A DNA stretch of 64,000 nt from Tillandsia leiboldiana (Eukaryota; Streptophyta; Magnoliopsida; Poales; Bromeliaceae): contig CM055065.1 in assembly GCA_029204045.2 (NCBI GenBank), positions 46,169,156 through 46,233,155 of the forward strand. Reading direction: 5' to 3'. The position numbers were made by a program, and so were the translations under genes. Positions 43,101 to 54,868 of this stretch are shown piece by piece. The notes below the pieces were generated by a model that saw only the letters and a program-made list of their open reading frames with translations, did no database searches and was not told the DNA's origin. Within the stretch, counting starts at the first letter, position 1. Each line of letters begins with the position of its first letter.

Positions 43101-44638
43101 AGAGTTAGGAGGTTACCTGAGCAGTTGGCCGGCGACCCAAGACCACGGCGATGGCCGGAGAAGAAGCTCGGCCACGACATGGGTGCAATCTCCGAGAGAA
43201 GAAACCCCACGTTCAACCTCCCATGCAAGTGCATGGGGAGTATCCTACGGACCAAGGGACCCTACCCAGGTTGCCTTCCCACTTGACGGAGCTCCGGCGA
43301 TCGCCGTAGATCAAGTTCTTCAGAATTTGTGTTTTCCGGCCACCTCTAATGGTGGATTCCGGCCGGCCAGGTCTGGGCCGGCGCAAGAGGGACCAAGGTA
43401 GTCCTCTCGGTCCCCTGGTGCCTGCTGGGTAGTTTGCCGGCGGCATGGGGCTGCGGCGGCGCCATACGGCGAGGAACGGCCGCGGTTCAACATTGGCCAG
43501 TTCTAGGGCATCCCCGATCTCCGTGGATTCTTCACCGATCAACTCCATATTTTAAGGGTAGCTTGCAGTCACCAAAAGGAAGAGAATGAACGGTTTTGAT
43601 CTTAGTTTTATCGGTTGCATGAAGTCTGGGATCATCCTCGGTCGCAACACGATAATCCGGCAATAGTTTGCTCCCGCCGGCGGCCGGTGCGGGCTACCTC
43701 CTACGGGTGCGGCTGAGGGAGAGGAAGGAGTTGGGTTTTCGGCTGGGGCTCGGGCTGGTGAGCTTAGGTTTTTTTTCCAAAAAGCCCTAACAGCATGCGT
43801 ATATATATATATTTTATTTATGCCCAATTGCAACCTACACCCTCAACTCCTGATATTAAGAGCTGGGTCCTTTACAGTATGTTCATTTCACAGTTAGGTC
43901 CCTCCTCTACAAGTTGGGTGCAAATCGACACATAAAATAAAGCGTCTTTACGCAAAACACTACGATTTATCTCCTATTTCACGTTTTTCGAGACAATCGG
44001 ACTGTCAAACTGAAAATCTGACACCGCCACGACGTCCGGCTCGACGAAACCTATCAGGTAGAGATTTTGGTTCGCTAAAATTTCGCTCCATAATTTTTAA
44101 ATTCCATCTTATACTGTAATTTATACAGTCCGGCACGCTTTACGATGCTTTAGGGTCGTCCAACGGAGATTCCGTCAGCACCATTGTGTTCAGATCGACG
44201 AAACCGTTCGAAATGACTACCTGGATCACTATGTTCGGAATCCGGACAGTGAATCGGTCAGCGTTACATTCGTCGGAGTCTCGAAAATTAAGGTTACTGT
44301 TCAAATACAGTAATTCACTTAAGTGCACTGTGCACAGAGCACTGTTACATTGATCGCGGCTATTTCGTCCGCTTCTTCGCTGATTTCTGGAAGATCCGAC
44401 CGTCAGATCGAAAAGTGCTGAATATGAATCTCGCTCAGTTCGACGAGACGATCACAACGGTCAGTTCGAATTTCCAAGATCATGTTCGGATTGGAAAATA
44501 GCCTTTTTGTCTAGTGCATAGTGCGACTTGCACACTGGCGATTGACCATACGGGTCAACAGAGGTCTTTTAAATTCAAAACCAGCTCAAAATTCACTTTT
44601 ACTCTATTTATTAAAATAAAATATTTCGAGTTTCTACA
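40192..44638 (-). mobile_element. Solo LTR E (4447 bp), reverse
   Basis: It starts TGTCACGCCCCGAG and ends GAGTTTCTACA with perfect 5-bp duplication CTAGT (40187-40191 and 44639-44643). It holds a T-tract near 40229, H2 at 40277-40325, H1 at 40584-40602, CTTTACCGGTAAAG at 41042-41055, a minisatellite at 41195-41355, a GC-rich centre near 42,950-43,750, a TATA-like run near 43,800 and palindrome CACTTAAGTG at 44316-44325. Closest to the array LTRs in its 3' third. No internal region. Confidence 0.92.
41195..41355 (-). repeat. Minisatellite, unit about 41 bp, roughly four copies
   Basis: Units with TCAATCAATCATGCATATC followed by GAGTGGTATCTATCAATCAG repeat in LTR E. The array LTRs carry diverged equivalents near 16,550-16,670. 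Confidence 0.82.
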
Positions 44639-45405
44639 CTAGTTAACTTAACAAAGGGAAACGGTAGGGGTATTTTTAATAACGGTGGAACGTATGAAGG
44701 GTATATTGGAAAGAAAAAAATAAGAGGGGTAAATCAGATATTTCTTCATATTTCAGGGGTACACAGGCAATTATCCCTTAATTTAATGTTACAAAATCTT
44801 ATATATAATATATATAGAATTTGAAAAATTAACGATATATCAAAATATATGCCATATCTTACAAAATCTATACAATCTTTATTTGTCTACTATATAAGAG
44901 AGGAACATACTATACTGAAAAAACTATTATTTATAGAATTTTTAGAGACAGAAAAAATAGTAGCTATGATAGCAAATCTTTGATAGCAAATTAAATTAGA
45001 AATTAATTATAAATATATTTTCTCTCTGTGTCTCCTTAGTCGTCCGATTGCCTTGGCGGTCCGGTTGCCTCATTCACTCTCTTGCTTATCAATCGGAGTT
45101 GGGATCATGAATTTTGTGACATTAATATTAGTTAAATATTTGATTTGTAGTTAAATATCATGAATTAAAATTAAAATATCATTATATATCAGATAAGATT
45201 TCGGAATAAATATATTATATATATAAGATTTGTAAGATAAATATCTAAAATCTGTTTTGATTTTATTGATGTGATATTTTCTAAAAATAATAATTTTCTA
45301 AAGATTTTCAATATATTTTGTCCGTTCTGTCTGATTCTCATAGATTTGCTATCTTTTTATGTTTCTAATCTAACATTTCTATAAATACAAATTCTTTAAT
45401 TTTTC

Positions 45406-45409
<4 letters not shown>

Positions 45410-45488
<79 letters not shown>
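45410..45488. repeat. (AT)n microsatellite
   Basis: About 79 bp of AT directly before the start of LTR F, the second long LTR in this window that abuts an AT tract. Confidence 0.97.
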
Positions 45489-45493
<5 letters not shown>

Positions 45494-46289
45494 CACGTCC
45501 CGAGTTTTAAAAATCAGGTCTGAAAATTTTTATTTTTTTTTATAAATCAGAGTTCGCAAACTGGGCGTAACAGACCGCCACATATATAGGAAATCCTCTA
45601 TCCAGATGGACGGAGTCTCCCCTATACATGCACGGCTAGGCAAGTACGATGTTCATCAATCAGAGATCAAATAATATCTTAACTACACCAACAACATAAT
45701 CAACTTAAATAGTCCAAAATGAAGCATGCTAAAGTAACTCTCTAACATCAGTTTAAATGTCAAAATAAAACAAGAACTGAAATACTACGATATGATAATC
45801 AACTACTAATCATCGAGATCACAATCACAGATATATCATCAGGGGGACAGCTCTATCGTGATGGACTCACTCGAACGTCCCGACATCCCAGCACCCGACT
45901 GACCTGAAAAATGGTCACCCAGGGGGTGTGAGATACACTGTACATGTATCCCAGTGGGCACGACGAGCCGAGAAATAGCTAATTGTACCTACTGGATACT
46001 AAAATCTGCGGATAGTAATAATTGATGGGTAAAGCTGAAATAAACAGGTAGTGTCTTGTAGAGTACCGGGTCTTTGGATAGCGCGCCGACCACACAGATG
46101 GCTTGGAGCAGAGAGTTGCCTTGGGCATGTTGCATCTGAGTTTACAGTTGATGCCGGGTTGATTCGGATCAACGCGGAAGCTCCAGCTCGATTCGGGGTT
46201 TTTCCGGGCTTTGTAGGCCAATTGAGGATGAGATTGGAAATTTCTGACTTCACCGTGGAGTGCTGGAAATTCAGGAACACTTGGAACAG

Positions 46290-46690
46290 GTGTACTTTTA
46301 GATTACAGCGAGGTTCGGGAGGTTCCGGACTGACGCGGAGGATCCGGAGGTAAAAAGTGAGTCGGAACTGGCAATTTTGGAGCCGGTAATTGATTTGAGC
46401 ACCCCGACTCAACGGATGAGCTTTTTGAAGAGAAAAATTTGTGGGCACGTATACTTTTGATTTACAGCGAGGTCCGGGAGGTTCCGGACTGACGCGGAGG
46501 ATCCGGAGGCAAAAAGTGAGTCGGAACTGGCAATTTTGGAGCCGGTATTTGATTTGAGCACCCCGACTCAACGGATGAGCTTTTTGAAGAGAAAAAGCTG
46601 TGAGCGCGTGTACTTTTGATTTACAGCGGAGTTCGGGAGGTTCCGGGCAGCGGCGGAGAGCCCGAAGGCTAAAAGTGAGTTGGAGTTGGA
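46290..46690 (+). repeat. U3 tandem repeat, 159-bp unit, about 2.5 copies
   Basis: ACAGCGAGGTTCGGG at 46305, its variant at 46464 and another at 46623 mark a strict 159-bp period upstream of the TATA box of LTR G. Typical of U3 enhancer repeats; that role is inference. Confidence 0.85.
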
Positions 46691-46740
46691 TTTTTGGAAT
46701 TAGTTAATTAATTAATTAAATTAATTAAAGCCTTTTGCTT

Positions 46741-46749
46741 TATAAAAGG
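46741..46749 (+). promoter_or_regulatory. LTR G TATA box
   Basis: TATAAAAGG, also forming a small dyad AGCCTTTT/AAAAGGCT with preceding bases. A purine-rich GAAAGAAAGAAAA leader follows from about 46,768. Confidence 0.65.
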
Positions 46750-47039
46750 CTCCAACCCTCCCTCTGCAGCAGAGAAAGAAAGAAAATGAAGAAAGAAAGA
46801 AAGGAAAAGAAAAGAGAGGAAAAGGAAGAAGAAGAAGAAGAAAGAAGAGGGTTTTGAGGCATTCTTGGTTTTTGGACTCGCCGTTGGAGGCCGAGTGGAG
46901 CTCGTGGGCGTGCGGCGAGCGTTGACGAGGTAAGCAAATGCAGTTTTTTTGGAGTTTTTGAGCTTTGGGGATTTTTAATTGGTTTTTAAAAGCTAAAAAA
47001 ATAGATTTTTGGATTTATTGGATTTATCGGGGGTTTTTA

Positions 47040-48290
47040 TATTTATTTTCACTTTTCCGTCGCCGGCGGCCGCGCGCGCGCGCAACGGCGCACGCGCGGC
47101 GCCAGGGTGCTGCTGTTGGCAGCACCCTGCGGCGACGTGCCGCTGGGTGCGGCGCCGCGTGCAGCAAAGTGCTGCACGCGGCGCTGCCAGGCCGCGCGCA
47201 GGTGCGCGCGGCACTGCCTGGCCGCGCGCAGGCGCCCGCGGCAGGGCCGCGCGCAGGTGCGCGGGGCACCGCCTGGCCGCGCGCAGGCGCGCGCGGCAAG
47301 GCCGCGCGCGGCAGGGCTGCGCGCGGGCCCGCGCGCAGCGCCTCTAGGCGCTGCGCGCAGCGCCTCTAGGCGCTGCGCGCAGCGCCGCTGGGCACCGCGC
47401 GCAGCGCCGCAGGGCGCTGCGCGGCGCGCTCCGGCACCGCGCAGCAGGTTGCTGCGCGGCGCTGCTTGGTTGGGCGCCGTGCGGCGGGCCTCCCTCGTCG
47501 CGCGGCTGGGTTTTCGCCGCTCGGCGTGCTCCCGGACGGCGGGCGACTCCTCGGTTTGCGTACCGGCGCCGTGTTTTCGCCGTCGGAGCCCGTTGGTCGC
47601 CGTCGGCCGCTGTTTTCGCCGTCGGCCGCGGTGTTCGCCGTCGGCTGCTGCTTTTCGCCGTCAAGCAGATTTTGAGCAGTTTTCGCGAGCAGGTTGCGAG
47701 CAGTTTTCGCGCGGGCTTTCGCGCAGGTTTTCGCCGTTTTTCGCAAGCCGTTTCTCGCTGTTTTTGCGAGCAGTTTCGCAAGCGGTTCCGCGCGCAGTTT
47801 TCGCTGTTTCCGCTGTTTTTCGCGAGCGGTTTTCGCAGGTTTTTCGCGAACTGTTTCGCTAGCAGATTTTGCGCTGTTTTCGCCGTCGGGCGCTGGTTTC
47901 CGCCGACGGAGGCTGGTTTTCGCCGCCGCGTGCTGTTTTTCGCCGTCGGGCGCTGATTTTCGCCGACGGAGCAGTTTTTTTCGCCGCCGCGTGCTGTTTT
48001 CGCCGTCGGGCGCTGATTTTCGCTGACGGAGGCTGTTTTCGCCGACGGAGGCTGGTTTTCGCCGCCACGCGCTGTTTTCGCCGTCGGAGTCTGTTTTTCG
48101 CCGTCGGGCGCTGATTTTCGTTGACGGAGGCTGTTTTCGCCGACGGAGGCTGGTTTTCGCCGCCGCGCGCTGTTTTCGCCGTCGGAGTCTGTTTTTCGCC
48201 GTCGGGCGCTGGTTTTCGCTGACGGAGGCTGTTTTCGCCGACGGAGGCTGTTTTTCGCCGTCGGATGCTCGGTTTTGACCGTTTTGATTA
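47040..48290 (+). repeat. GC-rich minisatellite block in LTR G
   Basis: First part (47,040-47,460): units of GGCCGCGCGCAGG and GCGCGCGGC, then perfect tandem copies of GCGCAGCGCCTCTAGGCGCT, itself partly palindromic. Second part (47,500-48,270): many copies of TTTTCGCCGTCGG or TTTTCGCCGACGGAGGCTG with periods of about 20-24 bp. This is the most CpG-dense stretch of the window, contrasting with AT-rich Helitron DNA upstream. All six frames are long because of the repeat structure; none shows a known domain. Confidence 0.85.
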
Positions 48291-50044
48291 ATTTTGCGAT
48301 TTCTTCGCTCATGGCAGCTTGCAGTGCTGTTTTTAGCTTCCGCCGGGGGCGGTTGTTGGTTTTTCCGTCGCGTGGACCCGCCGGCTTGTTTCGGGACATC
48401 CGCGGAGCGCGCGGTCGTGTGGTTGGACGCAGCGTTCTCCGTTTTGCGTGCGGACCTCGTGGAGGCAAGGTAAGTCCCGCTGAGCCCAATTGCAAGTATC
48501 GACAAGCAATTGGTGGCATTCTGAGGTAGGTTGGTTTTTCTCTCCAAGTCTACGGACTTCCTTCTAATTCTATTGTGATAGGATTGCATGCTAGTTTAAG
48601 TGTTTTTCTTGGAACTTAACTAGCACCCCCGTCATATGTGCATGTGTTGACCAGACCAATTGAGAACCTTAATCTGGGCTAGGTTCCTTTATGCTTTAGA
48701 CATCCCACACGTTGCATACTCTTCTGGACTTAGAGTTTCCTCGCCCGGGCAGTGGGCTGAGTGGTCAGAGTATTGTGGGACGGGTGTTGCACTCGGGCCG
48801 GGGGGCCGAGTGGGGTCTGGTGGCTGGGTTAGGCCAGTGTTAGTGTGTGGGGAACCGTTTCAGATAAACGGTGGTCCCGGGGTTTTACTTTCCGCTGTTC
48901 TTCTCGTCACCACCGTGTTGTGATCGTGGTGCACTTGTGTTAGCAGGACCTTGAACCCAGAACCTTTTTGGACGAACACATGATTTTAGTCAGCCAATGT
49001 TTCTTCCAAGCCTCGCAAGGTCGCCTGAGTCTGTTCTTGTTTGATAGGACGAGGGCATTAGCTCTTCGAGGCTTGGGCATAAAAACTTGATTTCAAAGGG
49101 TTTTCCTAAAAAGACTAAAAATCATTAAAAGATGGATTTCTCTCAGATTGAATGGTTTTCTGAAATAAATGACATGGTTTCTTATAAACTTATCCACCTG
49201 AGCGGATTCGAGTGATCTGGGTTCTAAGGGCTGTTCTCTTCTTGGGGACGTAGGTGTTAGTCTCCTGGGGTTTCGGACCCTTCACAGATCTGGCCGTGGA
49301 GCGTCTCCGGCCGTGTGTTGGTGTGTTGAGTTCTGTGGGGTGTTGTTGTGGGAGCCGTTGGGAGAGACGGTGGTCCCAGATGTGTAGTACCTTCGTTGAG
49401 CGGGTCAGTGTTGTGAGATTGAGTCGTGGAGGTCCGACCGAGTTGTGCTTTGAGCATCGAGATATCGATCTGTTTGATCATGGACTATAGCCTGCAGGAG
49501 CCACTTGTGATACAGTTGTGATACTTGAGTTCGGTGGGGTCGCACCCCTCGAGCTACGCCCCGGGTGCGTTGATGATTCCGAGCCTGATGAGGCTGCGAT
49601 GATGATACCGAGCCTGACGAGGCTGCGATGATGCGCCTAGTTCATATACTAGAGGTCGCTTGATACCCCTGGCCGAGCTACCATGGGGTCACTTTGTGAG
49701 ATATCGAGTTTGTCCGATTGGACACCCTGGTTGATACACCAGGGGGCGCAGGCTTGACTCGACTGGACCCTGTGGGGCAGTCGATGAGATATGGGTTACA
49801 CTGAGAGTGTTGGCATAGCATGTGTCATAGTAGAGTGTCTTGGGCATAGTACTTGTGACATATTGTCAGTAGTGAGTGGCTGCATACCATCATCCATAGT
49901 CTCTTCCTTTTGTGCATAGTAGATAGAGGCATGATAGCTGTAGATTCTTTTCCAGCTTATTTACATTATCACAATCTTTTCTGTTATCTTATGCCTCTAG
50001 TAGACTTAGTGGGCAGACCGTGGTTCTTGGAGACGGTACCCACT

Positions 50045-50070
50045 GAGAACTACTGTAGGATGTAGTTCTC
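50045..50070 (+). other. H1 equivalent in LTR G with re-written stem
   Basis: GAGAACTAC and GTAGTTCTC form a perfect 9-bp stem with an 8-nt loop, between CCCACT and ACACCCTCT. At the same place other LTRs have GATACA/TGTATC. Different bases, same pairing and same frame. Confidence 0.72.
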
Positions 50071-50418
50071 ACACCCTCTGTCGGTGACAGGTTGCTGAGG
50101 CTTTCTTCCGTTCCTGCTGGGCTTGACTGGACGGACCGAGGACAGGGAGTCGCATGATAGTTCCCTACCAGCATTGTTACTTTAGAGAGAGGTAGATGTA
50201 CCATCCCGGATTGTGGGAGTTGGTTATGTTTCCTGTTAGCTATCTCCCATTTGGATTTGTAGATGTTGTATAGGTGGACTTCTATTGGTATCATCTGATT
50301 TTGGGAGATAGGCTATGTGTTGTTGCAACTTTGTAGTTGTGAAACTTTATAGTACAGCTTTTTATCCGCTCTGATATCTGTGTAGCTGTAGTTCTGTCTT
50401 TGCAGGTTAGACGCTTCG

Positions 50419-50442
50419 TCTGTACGGCAGTTTCCGTACAGA
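50419..50442 (+). other. H2 equivalent in LTR G
   Basis: TCTGTACGG pairs with CCGTACAGA around a 6-nt loop, followed by TGGCAGATCTGTCAGC, comparable with TGGCGGTCTGTTACGC after H2 elsewhere. Confidence 0.6.
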
Positions 50443-53207
50443 TGGCAGATCTGTCAGCGAGCCCGGGTCGCAGTTTCGACCCCGGGGCGTGACATGTCTA
50501 CTGATAATCAATAATCAATGGCTAAAGCTGGGATAAGCAGATAATGTCTACTGACAATCAATAAGTCAATGGATAAGCTGAAATAAGCAGACAATGTCTA
50601 CTGATAATCATTAAGTGCTGATAATCATGATATAACTGTAATAATCCAGCATAAAGGAACTGCAAATAAGTAATACTGGAAATCATGATGTAACTGAAAT
50701 AATCAAGCATAAACTGAGCAGCGATGGTACAAGGTAAATAGCTACAAATGACAGTGCAAGCTAAAAATGATGCGTCAAAAATAGAAACCCAAGTACCCAA
50801 TCATATGCCATTATTGGTCTCACAGAACCTCAGGCAATACCACTGATCTGCACCCCATCCGCTGACAATAACCCGACACTCACAGATGCAATCGGGCTCA
50901 CGGGTCCCATCTCTAGACCACTTTACCGGTAAAGAACACAACGACGGTGGCCAAACCGTCAGTGTACGTGAAGTACAACAGTGCGTGGCAATCATCATGC
51001 TATGCTCAAGCTCACGGTCTAGTGACCGGGTAGTCGGCAACAAGCCGAGATCCCAACAGGGAATCAACTATCTGTATATATCGATCAGGATCTATCATGC
51101 ATATCTGAATATAAAGCAAGTATCACAGGTGACAGGAAATAGCAGGTATAATCAGATCATGACATCTATGTACTAAGATATAAAAGCTGACGAACAGGTG
51201 TACATAACATGTCTAAAGAGATCAATGTCTATCAGGAAAGATCATATGGCATATAGATAAAATCAGCAGGGCAAATCAAGAACAGGTGTCCGACTGGACT
51301 AAAGCAACCAGAAGGCCGAAAAGATAAAGCCCGGACTGAAGATAACCCACCTGAATGTAGGCAGATCCTCGTACTCCCGCTCGGCTACTGGGAGGCTGGT
51401 GCTGAACAACTAGGCCCTGAATAGAAACTGTAGTCAGTAACAGACTCACACATACCCATCCCGACAACACTACAGTAACGCAACGCCAACACGGGACAAT
51501 AAAGCCGATTTACGGAACAAGATCCGATTCCCGTTCAACAAGAACCCACGGAATTCTAACAAAATGCCCAGTAGATATGAAAACACTGTCTAAAGACAGT
51601 CAGCGTGTCCCGACTACATCTAGGTCCCTGGTACATCTTAAATTTGCATAATAACACTATATTATTACTCGTTTCGACTCGTTCTTGCAATCCGGGAACC
51701 CAAAAGCTGTACTGTAAATTCTGTCGCGTCCGTTTCGACGAGACGAAGCTCGTGCTCACAAGCTTGGGCTGGCACGGGACCCGAGGGCAAAGTTGGCCCA
51801 TAACTATTTTGGCTCAAACATGCAACTATGCCATATCTTAATACATATTCAATTATTTTGGGAATTACAGGAGCACGGCACTGAGTGATGACAGAGAAGA
51901 GTGGTGCTCACCTGCGGCGCGCCGGAGGGTGGCCGGAGGAGTCGCCGGAGCAACACCCAAAACCAGCTAGAGCTCGGTTTGTCCCAGGTCTAGTGCAACC
52001 CTGCTCTGTCTGCAACAAAGGTGAGCATTGGTTGATACGGGTCCCAGAAGAAGACTGGGCCATGCTGGGCCACGCGGCGGCGGCCGGAGGCGGCGGCGGC
52101 CGGAGACAAAGCCCGAATTGGATCTTTCGGGTGCAACACTAGAGCTCAGTTACAAGAGTCTCTCGGCCCAAAGTAAAATGCTTGGAAACTTATAACAGGT
52201 ATTTAGAGTCTACCTGGGTAGATGGCCGGAGCCCGGAGTGCCGGAAGTGGCCGGGGGTCAAGGTCGGGTGCAACACAGGTGTAACTACAAAAATCATCAT
52301 CCCGACGTTAAGACTCCCATGCAACACCACCATCCAACTTAAAAAGATCAACTGAACTTACCTGCACTGTTGGCCGACGTCTGGAGGCGACGGCAACGTG
52401 CGGCGGCGGAGCTCGGCCGACCTTGACGAGCTCTAATGGTGGATTCCCCTCTGAAGCTTGAGGATCCATCCCCCTTGGATCAGATGGCCCCTCTCGAGTC
52501 TGTGAGGGTTGCCTGGGGTGTGGCCGGCGGCATCGGGCAGCGGCGGCACCGGGCGGTGAGGCGCGGCCAAGGAAGAAGGAGACCGGATCTAGGGCAACCC
52601 CGATCGGCCTCGATTTTCGTCCGATGGTTCTCCAACTTTGTGGAGATGCTGCAGTCGACGAGAGGAACGATCTCAATGTGGCGGATCACGTTTCAAACAG
52701 TTGGATGCAGCCGTGCTCGAGATCGGCCAAGAACGAGGTTTTCCGGCGAGATCTTGCTCCCGCCGGCAACAGGGTCGACGGCGGCGACACGGGCTGCACC
52801 AGGATGGTCCCCTCATCGTCAGAAGACTACCACATAGGTCCTTTGGCCATTTAAAACAAAAATTTTGCAAGAACTAACCTCGTCGGAAAAGGGAGAAGGA
52901 AGCGGTCCCCCGCCGGCGGCGTGCGGCGGTGCAAGGGTTCGGGAACACCTCAGCTCGGTTTCGCAGTCACAGAGAAGTTTCCAGGTGAAGCTCGGAGCCA
53001 CCCAAGTCCTCTGGGAGAAAACCTTCACCTTCCCAACCGAGATGAAGGGAAAATCTCTTGGCTCTCCTTCCTCTCCGGCGACGAGACGGCGGCGGCCGGT
53101 GCGCTACCACCGTGGAGTGCGGCAGAAGAGGGGAAAGCAGTTGGAGCTGGCGGCTGCTGGGTAGAGCTACGGGGTTTAGGGTTTAAGAAACCCTAACCGA
53201 GTTGGTG

Positions 53208-53216
53208 CTTTATATA
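53208..53216 (-). promoter_or_regulatory. LTR F TATA box
   Basis: TATATAAAG on the minus strand, followed in transcription direction by an AAACCCTAAACCCC leader, the same arrangement as in the tandem array. Confidence 0.55.
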
Positions 53217-53905
53217 GTGTATAGCACAATTGCTGTTTCACCCTCCAACACTTAATATTTGGATTTTAGCCCTTCACAGCAAACTTGTCTCACACTCTAG
53301 TCCCTTTCCAAGGAGTGGCACGCAAAACGAGGCATAAAATATAGGGACATTGTGCAAAATACCGCATTTTTCACCTTATTTCATGCTTTTCTAGACTCTA
53401 GGGTCGTCGAACGGAAAATCCGTCAGCGCCATTGTGTTCAGACCGACGAAACCGTTCAAATCGACTACCTGGATTGCTATGATCGGAGTCCAGACAACGA
53501 ATTGGCTAACGTTGGCATTAAGGGAATTTTGAAATAGGGTTTACTATTCATCTACTGTTCACGGCACTATTCACTTAAGTCGGGGGTCCCGCCCGCTTCT
53601 TCGCTGATTTCTGGAAGATCCGACCGTTGGATCTGAACTTGCTTAATATCATTTTCGATCGGTTCGACGAGACGGTCGCACTGGTTATCTCGGATTTTCG
53701 AGATTAGGCTCGGATTGAAAGGCGACATTTCAGCCTCGTAAACTGTGCAATTTACATGGTGGCAAAAAGGTCAACTGCGCTCTTGTGCCAAAATCAACTT
53801 GACATTTCCTTCTTTTCTTTTATTTATTTACAATAAAATTTCAAATTTTTACATCTCTACCACCTAAAAGGAAGTTTCGTCCCCGAAACTAAATACAACT
53901 AGGAG

Positions 53906-54355
53906 TCAAATAAATGGGGAAAACGCTCCATCATGGCTGACTCGCGTTCCCACGTGGCTTCGCTGGGATCGAGGCAGACCGGTAACAAAGTCCATCGTGA
54001 TCTGCTCCCACTTCCAAACTGGTACAGGAAGCGGTTGCAGTTTTCCCGCCGGTCTCTGGTGTTCCGCCTTCACCTGCTGGCAAACTAGGCACTGCGCCAC
54101 ATGGTTCGCCACATCAGCCTTCATCCCAGGCCACCAGTAATGCTGCTTCAGGTCCCGGTACATTTTAGTCCCGCCAGGATGTACCGTATATAAGGACCGA
54201 TGCGCCTCAGTAAGGATGTCCTTCTTTAATTCACCGTCATCTGGAACACACCAACGGCCCCTGCATCGGATAGAGCCATCGGCGTGCAGCTGGTAATCGT
54301 CAGTCTGTCCCAGTGATATCAGCTCTCGAACCTTCTGGAAGGAGGGGTCCGACTG
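53906..54355 (-). pseudogene. Ty3/gypsy integrase, N-terminal half, deleted core
   Basis: The minus frame continues directly from the RNase H frame after one stop at 54356-54358. It encodes a linker, the H2C2 zinc region (two His around 54,200-54,180 and C-L-V-C in HVAQCLVCQQVKAEH), and the start of the catalytic core (WEQITMDFVTGLPRS, containing the first catalytic Asp). After GLPRS the reading shifts. In another frame the adjoining bases encode a short tail EATWERE...FPHLF, typical of the end of the chromodomain region in chromoviruses. An internal deletion therefore joins the early core to the last codons and removes the other catalytic residues. Non-functional. Confidence 0.85.
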
Positions 54356-54868
54356 CTATCCCTCCTTTATGCGATCAAGCAGGGTAGGCTGCACTACCAT
54401 CGCTAAAAGTCGAGCGGTAGACCCCGAAGGAACGATCTCCAAGTCTAGACGCTGAAACTCAGAAATCAAGCGGTCCTGATCCGTGATCATTAGCAGCTCT
54501 GGCGACACGTGCTTTCGGCTCAAGGCATCCGCTACCACATTGGCCCGACCTGGGTGGTACTGGATAGTGAGATTATAGTCCTTTAGCAGTTCGAGCCATC
54601 GGCGCTGCCTCAAGTTCAGCTCCTTCTGAGTAAAGAGATACTTAAGGCTCTGGTGATCAGTAAAGACCTCGTAGTGGACTCCATAAAGATAATGCCTCCA
54701 TAGCTTGAGAGCGAAAACCACCGCGGCGAGCTCGAGATCATGCGTCGGGTAGTTTTGCTCATAGGGCTTCAGCTGTCGAGAGGCATAGGCTATTACTTTT
54801 TCATTCTGCATCAGAACACAACCCAACCCGATCCGAGAAGCATCACAATACACCACATAGTTCTCGCC
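54356..54868 (-). pseudogene. Ty3/gypsy RNase H domain
   Basis: About 167 residues. YCDASRIGLGCVLMQ holds the first catalytic Asp; HDLELAAVVFALKLWRHYL holds the conserved Glu; VFTDHQSLKYLF holds a second Asp; the end NVVADALSRK holds the last Asp and is the usual RNase H to integrase transition. It would degrade the RNA strand of RNA/DNA hybrids in the virus-like particle. The domain looks full length, but single in-frame TAG codons interrupt the polyprotein at both sides (54869-54871 and 54356-54358). Best preserved coding piece in the window. Confidence 0.9.

Larger units (their letters stand above)
39697..44777. mobile_element. TIR element (Mutator-like MITE, about 0.63 kb) enlarged by nested LTR E
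   Basis: The left end GGGGCAATTTTCTACATACCCC and the inverted right end GGGATAATTGCCTGTGTACCCC begin imperfect terminal repeats that extend about 150 bp with shared features (TTTACCCCTCTTA, ACCCTTC-TACGTTCCA, AAATACCCCT). The flanking duplication TTAATTTAA is perfect and 9 bp (39688-39696 and 44778-44786), and the empty-site form occurs near 38,730 in Helitron 2. Between the ends lie telomere-like repeats and solo LTR E. No transposase. Confidence 0.82.
32768..45409 (-). mobile_element. Helitron 2, minus strand, split by four insertions; 5' end undefined
   Basis: On the minus strand it ends with a GC hairpin followed by TGCTTAACTAGT (32768-32797). Body segments at 32,798-33,823, 38,059-39,696 and 44,778-45,409 share one set of AT-rich tandem motifs (GATAGCAAATCTGCCATAAT, ATCACATCAATCAAATC, AATCTTATATATAA), so they are parts of one element interrupted by LTR D, the 172-bp MITE and the 39697-44777 element with LTR E. 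No Rep/helicase is seen, so it is non-autonomous. The right limit is set only by the AT microsatellite at 45,410. Confidence 0.6.
46057..50494 (+). mobile_element. Solo LTR G (4438 bp), divergent subfamily, inserted in LTR F
   Basis: It begins TGTAGAGTACCGGG and ends CCCGGGGCGTGACA with perfect duplication TGTCT (46052-46056 and 50495-50499). U3 has three 159-bp tandem units, then TATAAAAGG, a very GC-rich minisatellite region (47,040-48,290), the module shared with LTR A (48978-49115), a structural H1 equivalent at 50045-50070 and a simple H2 equivalent at 50419-50442. Its sequence is far from the other LTRs, yet the order and ends match. Long minus-strand frames (391 and 407 residues) are low-complexity readings of the minisatellite. 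Confidence 0.9.
45489..53853 (-). mobile_element. LTR F, 3' LTR of a minus-strand element, with LTR G nested
   Basis: Segments 45489-46056 and 50495-53853 join to an LTR of about 3.92 kb that starts TGTCACGTCCCGAG and ends TCAAATTTTTACA. It is followed by a polypurine tract and internal sequence (minus), so it is a 3' LTR rather than a solo LTR. H2 at 45581-45630, H1 at 45932-45950, CTTTACCGGTAAAG at 50921-50934, GC-rich centre at 51,900-53,170, TATA box at 53208-53216. The 5' LTR is not in the window. Confidence 0.85.

Noticed and set aside
44888..44902. Possible Helitron 5' end (TCTCTTATATAGTAG on the minus strand)
   Set aside because: Flanking bases do not fit the A/T insertion rule, and homologous Helitron motifs continue to the right.
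47344..48589. Minus-strand frames of 391 and 407 codons
   Set aside because: They read a short tandem repeat in LTR G, with Lys/Arg/Ala-rich repeated words and no domain; neighbouring frames are equally open.
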